A DNA stretch of 64,000 nucleotides, taken from contig NZ_BMQQ01000005.1 of NCBI RefSeq assembly GCF_014648195.1, forward strand, positions 28,223 through 92,222, given 5' to 3'. The translations under genes and the position numbers were made by a program. Positions 33,806 through 42,268 of this stretch are shown piece after piece. Positions within the stretch are counted from its first letter, which is position 1, and every line of letters starts with the position of its first letter. The DNA comes from Streptomyces purpureus. GTDB taxonomy: Bacteria; Actinomycetota; Actinomycetes; Streptomycetales; Streptomycetaceae. The notes below the pieces were generated by a model that ran no database searches, was not told where the DNA came from, and worked only from the letters and a program-made list of their open reading frames with translations.

Positions 33806-35245
33806 TCACGCCTTGGCGCGGGCCCTGGCCACCAGGCCCAGGGCGATGTCGCCCGCCAGGAACACCAGCAGGCTGACGCCCAGCATCGGGATGAACCAGC
33901 CGATCAGGGCCGTCACCGCCGCCAGCGGCAGCAGGGCCGTGACGGGGATCTTGCGCCACGCGCCGCGGGCCACCGGCCGGCCGACGCCGAAGGTGCGCTC
34001 CTTGGTCGGGCGGCGCAGCCACCACATGCGGTAGCCCCAGACGATCAGCAGGATCAGGGCGAGGGCGAGCGCGGCCAGCGCGAGCTGGTTGAACAGGCCC
34101 AGGAAGACGCCCATGTGGGCGTCGATGCCGAAGCGGGTGAGCTGGGCGAGCAGCGGGTAGTCGGCGAACCGCAGGGTGTCCATGACCTTGCCGTCGGCCG
34201 GGTCGATCGCCGCCGAGTCGAGGTGGACGGGGAAGGTGGCGTCCGTCTCCTTGACGACGTAGCCCTTGCCCTCGCTGGGCAGGACGACGGACAGCTGTCC
34301 GTCGACACCGACGGCGCGGGCCGCCTCGACGGCCTTGTCGATGCCGACGTCCGGTCCCTTGGGGGCGGGCGTGTGGTGGCCGCCGCCGTGGCCCTCGTGC
34401 TCGGAGGCGCCGGTGTCCCCGCCGATGCTCGCCGAGACCGTGGGGGTGGCGCCGCCGAGCTGGCCGCGGACCGCGTCGATGTTCTCGCCCGCGTACTTCG
34501 ACCAGGTCAGGCCGGTCGCGGAGAGGATGAGGAGACCGGCCACCGACCACAGGCCGACGGTGCCGTGCCAGGAGAGGGTGCGGCGGCGGGACTTGGGGCC
34601 GCGCTCGGGGACGAAGAGGCGGCGCGTGGCCGAGCGCCTGCGGCCGAGCCACAGGAGCAGGCCGCCCAGGGCGACGACCCACAGCCAGCTGGCGGCGAGC
34701 TCGCTGTAGTTGCGGCCGAGGTCACCGAGGTGCAGGTCGCGGTGGAGTTCGTCGAGCCAGGTGCGCAGCGGCAGGGCGCCGGAGCTGCCGTAGCTGGGGA
34801 GTCGGCCGCGTACCTCGGCGGTGTACGGGTCGACGAAGACGGCGAGGGACTTGCCCTCCTCGACGTCGGGGTCGGCCATCAGGACGCGGGTGGTGGCGCC
34901 GTCCTCGGCGGAGGGCCAGACGGCGGTCACGGTGCCGTCGGGGTTGGCCTTGCGGGCGGCCTCGACCTGCTCGGAGAGGGGCAGGGCGCGGTCGCCGACG
35001 GGCACCTCCAGCTCATGGCTGTAGATGATCTTCTCGGCCTGGAAGGAGAGGGCGTAGAGGAGGCCGCTCGTGGCGGCTATGAGCAGCAGCGGGGCGATGA
35101 GCAGGCCCGCGTAGAAGTGGAGGCGCAGCAGGAGCGGGCGCAGGGCGCTCCAGGTGGAGGGCCGGCCGGTCCGGGCCGCCTCGGCGGCCTCCTGTTCCGT
35201 CTCGGTCCTGGTGTCGGCTGCCCGTACGGGGTCGTCGATGGCCAT
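33806..35245 (-). CDS. PepSY-associated transmembrane protein
   Basis: About 479 residues from the ATG at 35245, where AGGAC lies 8 nt upstream; an in-frame ATG at 35272 would add 9 residues but has no RBS. It has four main membrane helices with the PepSY_TM pattern: LRLHFYAGLLIAPLLLIAATSG, then a PepSY-like external part, LDELHRDLHLGDLGRNYSELAA, LSWHGTVGLWSVAGLLILSATGLTWSKY, and a C-terminal TM pair. A His-rich insert (EHEGHGGGHH) occurs in an external loop. Family members are linked to metal or siderophore reduction. It follows a His/Met-rich membrane protein gene by 48 bp, probably an operon. Confidence 0.85.
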   Translation of the reverse strand: MAIDDPVRAADTRTETEQEAAEAARTGRPSTWSALRPLLLRLHFYAGLLIAPLLLIAATSGLLYALSFQAEKIIYSHELEVPVGDRALPLSEQVEAARKANPDGTVTAVWPSAEDGATTRVLMADPDVEEGKSLAVFVDPYTAEVRGRLPSYGSSGALPLRTWLDELHRDLHLGDLGRNYSELAASWLWVVALGGLLLWLGRRRSATRRLFVPERGPKSRRRTLSWHGTVGLWSVAGLLILSATGLTWSKYAGENIDAVRGQLGGATPTVSASIGGDTGASEHEGHGGGHHTPAPKGPDVGIDKAVEAARAVGVDGQLSVVLPSEGKGYVVKETDATFPVHLDSAAIDPADGKVMDTLRFADYPLLAQLTRFGIDAHMGVFLGLFNQLALAALALALILLIVWGYRMWWLRRPTKERTFGVGRPVARGAWRKIPVTALLPLAAVTALIGWFIPMLGVSLLVFLAGDIALGLVARARAKA

Positions 35246-35293
35246 GGTGGTCCTAGGTGTCGGCGTAGACATGGGGAAAGAGGCCCCCAGAGG

Positions 35294-35956
35294 TCAGACG
35301 TGCGCTCCGAGGACCGTGGCGTGGGTGACGGAGGGGACGGGCGGGCCGCGGCGGGAGAGGGTGTGAGCGAGGACGACGCCCTGGTGGCGTCGGACGGTAC
35401 GGGTACGGGGGCGCGGCGGCCGGGGGGCGGCGGGCGGGCGGACGGCCGTGAGCAGCAGTCGCAGCGGGGTGAAGGCGGACCGGGCGACGGCGTGGGCGAG
35501 GGTGAAGAACGCGGCCTCGCCGCGGGCGAGCCACAGGCCGCAGACGGCGGCGGCCAGGACGTGGGCGGCGAGCATGCCGGTGGAGCCGTGGCCCGCCATC
35601 GCCGCCAGGTGCGCGTCCGGGGACATCTCCATCGTCATGGAGGGGTCCATGGCCGGGTTCGCGTGCGTCGCGGCCGGGTGGTGGTCGGGCATGGCGGCGT
35701 GGCTCTGGCCGCTGGAGAAGATCAGGTGGAGTGCGCTCTGTACGGCGAGGAGGCCGGTGGCGATGGGTAGGGTGCCGCGGCGGCGGCCGGAGGCGAGCCA
35801 GGCCAGGGCGCAGGTGACGGCGAAGGCGAGGAGGAGCGCGCCGGGCGGGATCTCATGCCCAGACATGGACGAATGCCCCATCGCGGCCAATATGACGCAC
35901 ACCGCCGCGAAAAGTGCGGCTCGCAGGGCGCGTATCGGCGAGCGGGTATCCGTCAT
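35294..35956 (-). CDS. His/Met-rich membrane protein, possible copper-related
   Basis: A 220-residue protein with about five membrane helices. The external loops are rich in His and Met: MGHSSMSGHE, HAAMPDHHPAATHANPAMDP, MTMEMSPDAHLAAMAGHGS. Such clusters bind copper in other families, but no copper pathway is established here. It is the first gene of a likely two-gene unit with the PepSY protein. The ATG at 35956 is selected; upstream in-frame sequence overlaps the opposite-strand epimerase region. Confidence 0.75.
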   Translation of the reverse strand: MTDTRSPIRALRAALFAAVCVILAAMGHSSMSGHEIPPGALLLAFAVTCALAWLASGRRRGTLPIATGLLAVQSALHLIFSSGQSHAAMPDHHPAATHANPAMDPSMTMEMSPDAHLAAMAGHGSTGMLAAHVLAAAVCGLWLARGEAAFFTLAHAVARSAFTPLRLLLTAVRPPAAPRPPRPRTRTVRRHQGVVLAHTLSRRGPPVPSVTHATVLGAHV

Positions 35957-36142
35957 GGTGCGCACATCGTGCCACTGCGGTTCCGGCCACGGGAGCCCCG
36001 GCCCCTCCGGTGCCGTACACGTATCTCCCCCGCACCTCTCCCGCACCTCCCCCGCACCACCTTGGCGATCTTTCCGCTCCTGGCGATTCCCCTGACAGCC
36101 AAATCCCGCCACCGCGCGGCCCCATGGGGGCACAGTCGCCTC

Positions 36143-37129
36143 ATGAGACTTCTGATGCTGGGTGGGACGGAATTCGTGGGGCGCGCGGTGGTGGACGCGG
36201 CGCTGGCCCGTGGCTGGGAGGTGACGGTCTTCCACCGGGGCCGTCATGAGCCGCCGGCCGGGGTGCGGACGCTGACAGGCGACCGGACGGCGCCGGACGG
36301 GCTCGCGGCGCTCGCCGAGGGCAGCTGGGACGTCGTCGTCGACACCTGGTCGGCGGCGCCCTCGGCGGTACGGGACGCGGCGCGGCTGCTCGCGGACCGG
36401 GTCGGGCGCTATGTGTACATGTCGAGCAGGTCCGTGTACGCGTGGCCGGTGGCCGCCGGTCTCGACGAGGACGGCCCGCTGGTCGAGGGGTCCATGGACG
36501 CGGGGGACGTGCCGTACGCGGAGGCCAAGCGGGGCGGCGAGCTCGCGGCCCTCGACGCGTTCGGCGCGGACCGCACGCTGCTGGTGCGGGCGGGGCTCAT
36601 CATCGGGGCGTACGAGAACGTGGGCCGGCTGCCCTGGTGGCTGAACCGGATAGCGCGCGGCGGTCCCGTCCTCGCTCCGGGCCCGCGTGAGCTCGCGGTG
36701 CAGTACGTGGACGTAAGAGACCTCGCCGAGTGGACGCTCGACGCGGCCGAGGCCGAGCTGTCCGGACCGTACAACGTGGTGTGCCCGCCCGGCCACGCCA
36801 CCATGGGCGAGCTCCTGGAGAGCTGTGCGGAGGTCACGGGCTCGGCGGCGGAGCTGCGCTGGACCGAGCCGGAGGCGATCCTCGCGGCGGGGGTGGAGCC
36901 GTGGAGCGACCTGCCGGTGTGGCTTCCGCCGGGCGAGATGCACGACGCGATGCACGCCGGGGACGTGTCCAAGGCGGTCGCGGCCGGGCTGCGGTGCCGG
37001 CCGGTGGCGGAGACGGTCGCCGAGACCTGGGCGTGGCTGGTGTCGCTGGGCGGGGTGGCGCCGCAGCGGCCGGACCGGCCGTCGGTCGGACTCTCCCCGG
37101 AGGTGGAGGCGAAGCTGCTGGGGCGGTGA
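36143..37129 (+). CDS. NAD-dependent epimerase/dehydratase-like protein
   Basis: A 328-residue atypical extended SDR. It starts with the Rossmann motif LMLGGTEFVGRAVV (residues 4-17), followed by VTVFHRGRH. Catalytic-region residues YMSSRSVYAWP (Ser/Tyr) and YAEAKRGGE (YxxxK) are present. The C-terminal half (ELAVQYVDVRDLAEW) is typical of reductases of the NmrA/isoflavone-reductase-like or csp41-like subgroup. The ATG at 36143 has CACAGT 6 nt upstream. The substrate is unknown. Confidence 0.87.
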   Translation: MRLLMLGGTEFVGRAVVDAALARGWEVTVFHRGRHEPPAGVRTLTGDRTAPDGLAALAEGSWDVVVDTWSAAPSAVRDAARLLADRVGRYVYMSSRSVYAWPVAAGLDEDGPLVEGSMDAGDVPYAEAKRGGELAALDAFGADRTLLVRAGLIIGAYENVGRLPWWLNRIARGGPVLAPGPRELAVQYVDVRDLAEWTLDAAEAELSGPYNVVCPPGHATMGELLESCAEVTGSAAELRWTEPEAILAAGVEPWSDLPVWLPPGEMHDAMHAGDVSKAVAAGLRCRPVAETVAETWAWLVSLGGVAPQRPDRPSVGLSPEVEAKLLGR

Positions 37130-37149
37130 CGGGGGCGGCACTCCTGTCA

Positions 37150-37170
37150 CCGCCCCTGTCACAGGGGCGG
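37150..37170. terminator. Hairpin between epimerase and sensor kinase
   Basis: Perfect 9-bp arms CCGCCCCTG / CAGGGGCGG with a TCA loop, 20 bp past the epimerase stop. Confidence 0.75.
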
Positions 37171-37356
37171 CGCTCCCGGGGCGTGACGGCCCCGCGCGGC
37201 TCGGCGGGGGGCAGGGTGGTGCCAGATACACCCCTGGCCGGGTGGGAAACCCCGTGACCCGTGCGGTCGCCGACGGCGATCATGGATGGAGAGCACCGGC
37301 CGGGAGCAATGTGACCGTGCACGGTGGTGTCCACACAGGGGGAGAGATTCGCGACC

Positions 37357-38634
37357 ATGACCAGACCGGCAGAGTATCTGCGCGGCCAACTGATCTCCGC
37401 CGTACGGGGGTTCGCGCTCTCCTTCCTCTGCATCGTGGCGTCGACCGTGCTGTTCTGCTTCAGTGTCGTCTCGATCGCGCTGGTCCCCCTCGGGGTGGGG
37501 GTGCTCACCACCCCGCTGGTGCTGGCCGCCGTCCGGGCCCATGCCGACCGGCGGCGGCTGCTGGCCGGGCGGTGGACGGACATCAGGATCGCGCGCACAT
37601 ACCGGCCACTGCCCGCCGACGGGCGCGGCGGGATCGCCGGGCACGTCGAGCGGTGTCTGCTGCTGCTGAAGGACCCGGCGACCTGGCGGGACCTGCGCTG
37701 GCTGCCGGTCGACATGACCGCGGGGTATCTCGTCGCGCTGCTGCCGGCGGTGCTCGTGCTCTACCCCGTGGAGGGGGCGGTGCTCGCGGCGGGCCTGTGG
37801 CGGGTGTTCACCGAGGATCCGAACTGGTACGGCTTCGTGCCCGTCGACAGCCAGGCGAGCGCTCTCGCGGCGCTGGCGCTCGGTCTTGTGATTCTCGCCG
37901 TGGGGCTGCGGTACAACAGCACATTGCTCCGCGGGCACTTCGCCCTCGCCAAGGCGCTGCTTGACCGGCCGCTGGAGGCGGAACTCTCCGAGCGGATCGA
38001 CCGGCTGACCGAGACCCGGCACGACGCGGTGGACACCTCGGCCGCCGAGCTGCGCCGGATCGAGCGGGACCTGCACGACGGGGCGCAGGCCCGGCTGGTC
38101 GCCATGGGCATGCATCTGAGCACGATCGAGGCGCTGATCGAGAAGGACCCGGCCCAGGCGAAGCAGCTGATCTCGATGGCCCGGCAGAACTCCGCGGAGG
38201 CGCTGACCGAGCTGCGCGACCTGGTCCGCGGGATCCATCCGCCGGTGCTCGCCGAGCGCGGACTTCCCGACGCGGTACGGGCGTTGGCGCTGCGCCTGCC
38301 GGTGCCGGTGCAGGTGGACGTGGACCTGCCCGAGGGCGCCGTACGGGCCGAGGCGCCGGTGGAGTCGGCGGCGTACTTCGCGGTCAGCGAGCTGCTGACC
38401 AACGCGGTCAAGCACGCGCAGGCGGACGCGATCTGGGTGGACATGTCGTACGCGGCGGGGGCGCTGCGCGTGTCGGTCGGTGACAACGGCCGGGGCGAGG
38501 CGGCGGTCGGCGGCGGTTCGGGCCTCAGTGGGATCGAACGCAGGCTCGGTACATTCGACGGTGTCCTGGCCGTCAGCAGCCCCGCGGGCGGTCCCACCAT
38601 GGTCACCATGGAGATCCCTTGCGCGTTGTCCTAG
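37357..38634 (+). CDS. NarL-type two-component sensor histidine kinase
   Basis: A 425-residue kinase. It has an N-terminal membrane region (about residues 15-60 and 110-190, a sensor-like domain of four helices), then HisKA_3 dimerisation with the phosphorylated His240 in RIERDLHDGAQARLV. The HATPase_c N-box is ELLTNAVKHAQA, with G-boxes GDNGRG and GSGLSGIERRL. The start has GGGGGAGAG upstream. It overlaps the response-regulator gene by 16 bp, so the two work as a pair. The signal is unknown. Confidence 0.92.
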   Translation: MTRPAEYLRGQLISAVRGFALSFLCIVASTVLFCFSVVSIALVPLGVGVLTTPLVLAAVRAHADRRRLLAGRWTDIRIARTYRPLPADGRGGIAGHVERCLLLLKDPATWRDLRWLPVDMTAGYLVALLPAVLVLYPVEGAVLAAGLWRVFTEDPNWYGFVPVDSQASALAALALGLVILAVGLRYNSTLLRGHFALAKALLDRPLEAELSERIDRLTETRHDAVDTSAAELRRIERDLHDGAQARLVAMGMHLSTIEALIEKDPAQAKQLISMARQNSAEALTELRDLVRGIHPPVLAERGLPDAVRALALRLPVPVQVDVDLPEGAVRAEAPVESAAYFAVSELLTNAVKHAQADAIWVDMSYAAGALRVSVGDNGRGEAAVGGGSGLSGIERRLGTFDGVLAVSSPAGGPTMVTMEIPCALS

Positions 38635-39266
38635 CCGAAGACCTCTTCCTGCTGCGCGACGGGCTGGTGCGGCTCCTCCAGGCGTACGGCTGCGAGATCC
38701 TCGCCGCCGTGGAGTCGGGGCCGGAACTGTCCAAGGCGCTCGCCGAGCTGGAGCCGGACGTCGCGGTCGTGGACGTGCGGCTGCCGCCGTCGCACACGGA
38801 CGAGGGGCTGCAGTGCGCGCTCGCCGCCCGCCGGGCGCGGCCCGGGCTGCCCGTGCTCGTCCTGTCCCAGCATGTCGAGCAGTTGTACGCGCGTGAGCTC
38901 CTCGCGGACGGCAACGGTGGCGTCGGCTATCTGCTCAAGGACCGGGTCTTCGACGCGGACCAGTTCGTGGACGCGGTACGGCGGGTGGCGGCGGGCGGGA
39001 CCGCGATGGATCCGCAGGTGATTTCCCAGCTGCTGTCGCGGCGTTCGCAGGACAAGCCGCTCGGCGGTCTCACCCCCCGCGAAAGGGAGGTCCTGGAACT
39101 GATGGCCCAGGGCCGGTCCAATACGGCCATCGCGGGGCAACTCGTCGTCACGGAACGGGCCATCGCCAAACACACCTCGAACATTTTCGCGAAGCTGGGG
39201 CTTGAGGTGTCGGACGACGACAATCGCCGTGTCCTGGCCGTTCTCGCTTTTCTCGATCGAGGCTGA
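38619..39266 (+). CDS. NarL/FixJ-family response regulator
   Basis: A 215-residue regulator: a receiver domain (residues 1-120) with the phosphoacceptor Asp52 in VVDVRLPPSHTDEG and the conserved Lys in YLLKDRV, then a LuxR-type HTH (residues about 148-205; LTPREREVLELMAQGRSN). The rare TTG start at 38619 lies inside the kinase gene with GGAGA just upstream, consistent with translational coupling. The cognate kinase is immediately upstream. Confidence 0.94.
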   Translation: MRVVLAEDLFLLRDGLVRLLQAYGCEILAAVESGPELSKALAELEPDVAVVDVRLPPSHTDEGLQCALAARRARPGLPVLVLSQHVEQLYARELLADGNGGVGYLLKDRVFDADQFVDAVRRVAAGGTAMDPQVISQLLSRRSQDKPLGGLTPREREVLELMAQGRSNTAIAGQLVVTERAIAKHTSNIFAKLGLEVSDDDNRRVLAVLAFLDRG

Positions 39267-39329
39267 ACGCATCACGCGTCCCATCCGTATGGAACGGAGC
39301 GCTACTTCCCTCCCCGGGATTGGAGTTCC

Positions 39330-40826
39330 ATGGGACGCACACGAAAACGTTCGACGCTGGCCGGCCGCGCGATCGTCGCCTCCGCCGCACTGATTCTGGG
39401 CGGGGGTGGGCTGGTGGCCGTGAATGTCTACGCATCCGCGGGCGAAGGCTGGTCCGGCCCATGGCAGCAGCAGGGACAGCGGCAGACCCAGCAGCAGCTG
39501 ATGTCCACGATCGACTGCCCCGAGGTCGCCAACGGGCTGCCGCAGGTTCCCCAGGGCGTGCGGGGCGAGGTGGACCGTGAACTCGCCACGCTCGACACCC
39601 AGATCACCACCGCCTATCAGCGATTCGCCGAGAACAAGCAGCGGATCGCGCAGGACCCCGCCTACGGCGAGCAGCAGATCCTGGCGCCCTTGAGAAACGA
39701 ACGGCTGGTCATTCTCCAGCGGATCGTGGCCATGATCGACCGGGAGGCGCCGCGCCCGCAGGGTCTTGAGGCCATGGCGCCCTGCACCCTGCGCGCCGAC
39801 GACGAGGCCAACCAGACCCTGAACCAGGGCCAGGGCCAGGACCAAGGCCAGGGCCAGGGCCAGGACCAGGGCCAAGGCCAGGACCAGGACCAGGGCCAGG
39901 GCCAAGGTCAGGGTCAGGGTCAGGCGGGCAACGGGCCCGTCGCCTCCGACTTCGTCGACATCCGGAACGTACAGCCCAATGTCAGCAATCCCCGGCAGCG
40001 CGGCGGCGCTTCGCGGGGCACTTTCATCACCAATTGCGGACGGAACGAGAACGGAAAGTTCAATCCGGACAATGTCATCGTCGCGCCCGGCGTGAGCAAC
40101 GGCGCCCACCATATGCACGACTATGTCGGCAACCAGGCCAACGACGCCTTCGCCAGCGACGACGATCTCGCCCGCGGCCGCACCACCTGCCGTAATCAGG
40201 GCGACAAATCCACCTACTACTGGCCCGTGCTCCGGCTGCAGAACGGGCAGAACGAGAACGACGCCAATGCCGACGGCGGCGGAAAGGACCAGAACGTCGG
40301 AGAGATCCAGACGCCCTCGCAGGTCACCCTGAATTTCGTCGGCAGCCCGGTCTCGAAGGTGACGGCCATGCCGCGTTTCCTGCGGATCATCACCGGTGAC
40401 GCCAAGGCGTTCACCAACGGCGACGCGAACGCGAACGCGTCCTGGAGCTGCACCGGATTCGAGAACCGGCAGCTGAAGGACAAATATCCGATCTGCCCGC
40501 AGGGCAGCCAGGTGGTGCGCACCTTCAAGTTCCAGAGCTGCTGGGACGGGCGGAACACCGACAGCGCCAACCACCGCACCCATGTCGCCTTCGCCGACGC
40601 CGCCGGGCGGTGCCCGAACGGCTTCCGGGCCATTCCGCAGCTGGTCCAGCGGATCGTCTACGACGTGCCGCCGCCCTCCGCCGGAGGGCCCCGGTTCGCC
40701 GTCGACTCCTTTCCCGAGCAGCTCCACAAGCCGATCACCGATCACGGCGACTTCATCAACGTCTTCGACAGCCGGCTCATGAAGAGGGTGGTGAGCTGCA
40801 TCAACGACGGGCGTCGCTGCGCCTGA
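39330..40826 (+). CDS. Secreted DUF1996 protein with Gln-rich spacer
   Basis: A 498-residue exported protein. Its signal peptide ([21 protein letters not shown]) is followed by a helical region and, at residues about 165-199, a low-complexity GQGQDQ spacer. The C-terminal half (about 210-495) is the DUF1996 domain: [54 protein letters not shown]1996 occurs in secreted bacterial and fungal proteins, and its function is not established. It is the next gene after the two-component pair, which might regulate it. Confidence 0.88.
   Translation: MGRTRKRSTLAGRAIVASAALILGGGGLVAVNVYASAGEGWSGPWQQQGQRQTQQQLMSTIDCPEVANGLPQVPQGVRGEVDRELATLDTQITTAYQRFAENKQRIAQDPAYGEQQILAPLRNERLVILQRIVAMIDREAPRPQGLEAMAPCTLRADDEANQTLNQGQGQDQGQGQGQDQGQGQDQDQGQGQGQGQGQAGNGPVASDFVDIRNVQPNVSNPRQRGGASRGTFITNCGRNENGKFNPDNVIVAPGVSNGAHHMHDYVGNQANDAFASDDDLARGRTTCRNQGDKSTYYWPVLRLQNGQNENDANADGGGKDQNVGEIQTPSQVTLNFVGSPVSKVTAMPRFLRIITGDAKAFTNGDANANASWSCTGFENRQLKDKYPICPQGSQVVRTFKFQSCWDGRNTDSANHRTHVAFADAAGRCPNGFRAIPQLVQRIVYDVPPPSAGGPRFAVDSFPEQLHKPITDHGDFINVFDSRLMKRVVSCINDGRRCA
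39822..39926. repeat. Minisatellite of CAGGGC/CAGGAC hexamers in the DUF1996 gene
   Basis: About 105 bp of near-perfect 6-bp repeats (CAGGGC, CAGGAC, CAAGGC, CAGGGT), encoding alternating Gln and Gly/Asp. Because 6 is a multiple of 3, copy-number change keeps the frame and would only alter the linker length. Confidence 0.85.
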
Positions 40827-40829
40827 ACC

Positions 40830-41291
40830 TCAGTGCTGCCCCGCACCGTGTGACGTGTGACCCTTCGGCGTCTCACCGTGCGGGGCACCGCTGTGCGACG
40901 CGTCCGGCCGGTGCGGCTGGTGCGGCGGGGCGGTCTCGACCGTTCCGCCGAGCCGGCCGCGCACCGCTGTCACGACCTTGGCCTCGCCGGCCACGACCCA
41001 CTTACGGCCGACCAGATAGGAACCGCCGTAGTCCTTCGACTCGTTGATCCACTCCCGCTGACCGCGGTCGGTCGCGAACGTGGTCAGAATGTAGTTCCCG
41101 TCTGCGGTACGGCAGTTGGCCTGCCGGAGCTCTTCGGCGTCGGTCTGGATGTTGGGCTCGCACTCCGCCTTCGCGGCGAGCTCCTCCAGGGTGCCGGTGG
41201 CCTCCTCGGGCGCCTCGGGCGCGCTGTCACAACCGGTCACCAGCATGAGGGCGGCAAGGACGGCCGCCGCCACGGTTCGCTCCGTACGCAT
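40830..41291 (-). CDS. Lipoprotein with His-rich C-terminus
   Basis: A 153-residue lipoprotein with an N-terminal signal and lipobox LVTGC, so the lipidated Cys is residue 21. The body (NCRTADGNYILTTFATDRGQREW, YLVGRKWVVAGE) is a small globular domain of unknown function. The tail is rich in His and Pro (HQPHRPDASHSGAPHGETPKGHTSH). It is divergent from the phosphatase and convergent with the DUF1996 gene by 3 bp. The tail could bind metals. Confidence 0.8.
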   Translation of the reverse strand: MRTERTVAAAVLAALMLVTGCDSAPEAPEEATGTLEELAAKAECEPNIQTDAEELRQANCRTADGNYILTTFATDRGQREWINESKDYGGSYLVGRKWVVAGEAKVVTAVRGRLGGTVETAPPHQPHRPDASHSGAPHGETPKGHTSHGAGQH

Positions 41292-41417
41292 GTGCCCATC
41301 CTGCCCCTTCGGTCACACGGACCGCTGGCGAACGCCAGGAGTCGTACGAACCTCTGGGGAGACCTCCCCCTCGGTTACGGTTTGCACTGAAACACCCGTT
41401 TTCTCCTGGAGTCGCCC

Positions 41418-42221
41418 ATGCCCGCCATCCCCGCCACCACCGTCGCCAATCTGCGCGACCTGGGCTCCACTCCCCTGCCGGGCGGGCGCGCGGTCCGATC
41501 CGGGCTCGTCTTCCGGTCGGCGCGGCTGGACCGGCTGGACCCGGCGGCCGACCCGGCGGTGGCCGGTCTCGGCATCCGTACCGTCGTCGACTTCCGTACG
41601 GCCGCCGAGCGGGCCGAGCGTCCCGACCATGTGCCCCTGGGCGGCCGGCTCCTCGTCGCCGACGTGCTGGCGGACTGGCTGGCGACCAGCGGGCTGCCGC
41701 CGGCCGCCAAGCTGAAGACGCTGCTCGCCGAGCCCGCCCTCGCCGAGCAGGAGCTGGGCGGCGGCCGGGCGCATGCCGTGTTCGAGCGGACCTACCGGGC
41801 CTTCGTCACGGCGGAGTCGGCGCGGCTGTCGTACGGGGCGTTCCTCACCGAGCTCGGCGATCCCGGCTCGACCCCGCTGCTGTTCCACTGTACGGCGGGC
41901 AAGGACCGGACCGGCTGGGCCGCGACGATCGTGCTGACGCTGCTGGGCGCGGACGAGGAGACCGTCCTGGCCGAGTACCTCTCGGTGAATCCGGCGGTGC
42001 GGGAGGCGTTCGCGCCGCTCATCAAGGGGTTCGCGGCGCAGGGCGGAGATCCTGACCTCGCACTGTCACTGGTCGGGGTGGTGCCTGCCTATCTGGCGGC
42101 GGCGCTGGACGAGGTGGCGGTGCGGCACGGGTCGATGGAGAAGTACGTACGGGAGGGGCTGGGCGTCGCGGACGAGGTGGTGGAGCGTATCCGCGAACGG
42201 CTCGTCACGGCGTCCGCGTAG
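41418..42221 (+). CDS. Protein-tyrosine phosphatase (PtpB-like)
   Basis: A 267-residue enzyme with the phosphatase signature HCTAGKDRTG (Cx5R) around residue 158 and the N-terminal NLRDLGSTPLPGGRAVRSGLVFRSA of the Y_phosphatase3/PtpB family. The C-terminal helices (VREGLGVADEVVERIRERL) complete the fold. Members act on phosphotyrosine or phosphoinositides. The ATG has CTGGAG about 8 nt upstream. The partner is unknown. Confidence 0.9.
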   Translation: MPAIPATTVANLRDLGSTPLPGGRAVRSGLVFRSARLDRLDPAADPAVAGLGIRTVVDFRTAAERAERPDHVPLGGRLLVADVLADWLATSGLPPAAKLKTLLAEPALAEQELGGGRAHAVFERTYRAFVTAESARLSYGAFLTELGDPGSTPLLFHCTAGKDRTGWAATIVLTLLGADEETVLAEYLSVNPAVREAFAPLIKGFAAQGGDPDLALSLVGVVPAYLAAALDEVAVRHGSMEKYVREGLGVADEVVERIRERLVTASA

Positions 42222-42268
42222 CCCGAGCAGCGAGGTGACCATCGCATGATTCGCTCGTTCTGCTGAAT

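Noticed and set aside
34115-35770. 551-residue plus-strand frame opposite the PepSY gene
   Set aside because: Gly/Val-rich antisense shadow; the minus-strand frame has clear membrane helices and a PepSY pattern.
39822-39926. CRISPR or regulatory repeat
   Set aside because: A 6-bp in-frame coding repeat, better explained as a Gln-rich linker.
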